DNA from: Gemmiger gallinarum
GTDB lineage: Bacteria > Bacillota > Clostridia > Oscillospirales > Ruminococcaceae
Assembly: GCF_014982805.1 (NCBI RefSeq)
Contig: NZ_JADCKC010000001.1
Location: 868,001-932,000, forward strand
Direction of reading: 5' to 3'
DNA: 64,000 nucleotides
In this document: piece after piece, positions 63,714 through 64,000 of the stretch
How the letters are laid out: every line of letters begins with the position of its first letter
Position numbering within the stretch: position 1 is the first letter of the stretch
The notes under the pieces: generated by a model
Seen by the model: only the letters and a program-made list of their open reading frames with translations
Told to the model about the DNA's origin: nothing
Database searches by the model: none
Position numbers and translations under genes: made by a program

Positions 63714-64000
63714 ATGATCGTCATACTGAAACAGAATGTCAAACCGGAACAGGTCGCCACCTTCTGCCGGGAGCTGGAGTCCATGGGCTTCCAGATCAAC
63801 GATTCCAAAGGCAGCGATACCCACATTCTCGGCCTCATCGGCGACACCAAGGCACTGAGCGAGAGCTGGCTGCTGGCCAATCCCATTGTGGACAGCTGCC
63901 GCCGGGTGTCCGAACCCTACAAAAAAGCCAACCGCAAGTTCCACCCCGACGATACGGTGGTGGATGTGAGCGGCGTCAAGATCGGCGGCGGCAACTTTGC
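63714..64000 (+). CDS. aroF: 3-deoxy-7-phosphoheptulonate (DAHP) synthase, N-terminal part, cut by the window end
   Basis: First 95 complete codons of the first enzyme of the shikimate pathway. The N-terminal ferredoxin-like regulatory domain (MIVILKQNVKPEQVATFC, HILGLIGDT) and the start of the barrel (EPYKKANRKFHPDDTVVDV, VKIGGGNFA) match the AroF/AroA-G group common in Firmicutes. AAGGGGTG lies before the ATG at 63714. The remainder is beyond position 64000. Confidence 0.93.
   Translation, partial: MIVILKQNVKPEQVATFCRELESMGFQINDSKGSDTHILGLIGDTKALSESWLLANPIVDSCRRVSEPYKKANRKFHPDDTVVDVSGVKIGGGNF

Overview
The window is a G+C-rich stretch (about 60% by eye) of a bacterial chromosome with dense, short-spaced operons. 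Gene content (complete F-type ATP synthase operon with atpZ/atpI, SpoVB-like flippase, class III fructose-bisphosphatase, CBS-containing family II pyrophosphatase, CmpB-type membrane protein, HAAS/PadR pair, AgrC/AgrA-like two-component system) fits a strictly anaerobic Firmicute of the Oscillospiraceae/Ruminococcaceae (Faecalibacterium/Subdoligranulum/Gemmiger-like). This placement is an inference from gene content and style; no rRNA is present. I saw no insertion sequence, prophage or CRISPR array.

Layout. 34-4606 (minus): four translationally coupled genes forming a candidate surface acylation cassette: a lipoprotein with InlB-type and leucine-rich repeats fused to an SGNH-like domain, a 44-residue membrane microprotein, an MBOAT acyltransferase and a second SGNH-like protein with its leucine-rich part at the other end. 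4769-14986 (minus): a glycoside-use operon: GH2, GH78 rhamnosidase, GPH symporter, membrane-anchored domain-swapped GH3 and a small membrane protein. 15226-18023 (minus): GHKL sensor kinase plus LytTR regulator, then an XRE repressor with a membrane partner. 18250-19197 (plus): class I glutamine amidotransferase-like hydrolase and tRNA-Leu(CAG). 19321-26615 (minus): atpZ-I-B-E-F-H-A-G-D-C; the c subunit carries a two-carboxylate sodium-type ion site. 27149-27919 (plus): lipoprotein with eight DnaJ-type zinc-finger motifs. 28022-30484 (minus): MarR, cytidylate-kinase-like protein, citrate synthase.

30743-36824: GNAT acetyltransferase, rodA (minus), tsaE-tsaB-rpiB-upp, and an iron alcohol dehydrogenase behind a Rex-like operator. 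37021-42357 (minus): SdpI-like protein and ppaC-degV-fbp. 42598-45476 (plus): typA, then PadR/HAAS pair. 45547-51180 (minus): heterodimeric ABC exporter under a MarR regulator with two tandem operators, and a SpoVB-like flippase. 51401-60023 (plus): punA, mrp, mscL, and gltB-gltD behind an attenuator-like leader. 60194-64000: CmpB-family protein (minus), ArsC/Spx-like protein (plus), ybaK-rsuA (minus), and the start of a DAHP synthase gene (plus), cut by the window end.

How the parts work together: imported glycosides are trimmed to sugars, citrate synthase and GltBD supply glutamate, alcohol dehydrogenase disposes of reductant, and the ATP synthase probably works with a sodium gradient. Many promoters are near-consensus sigma-A type with 16-18 base spacers, so transcription units can be drawn with fair confidence.
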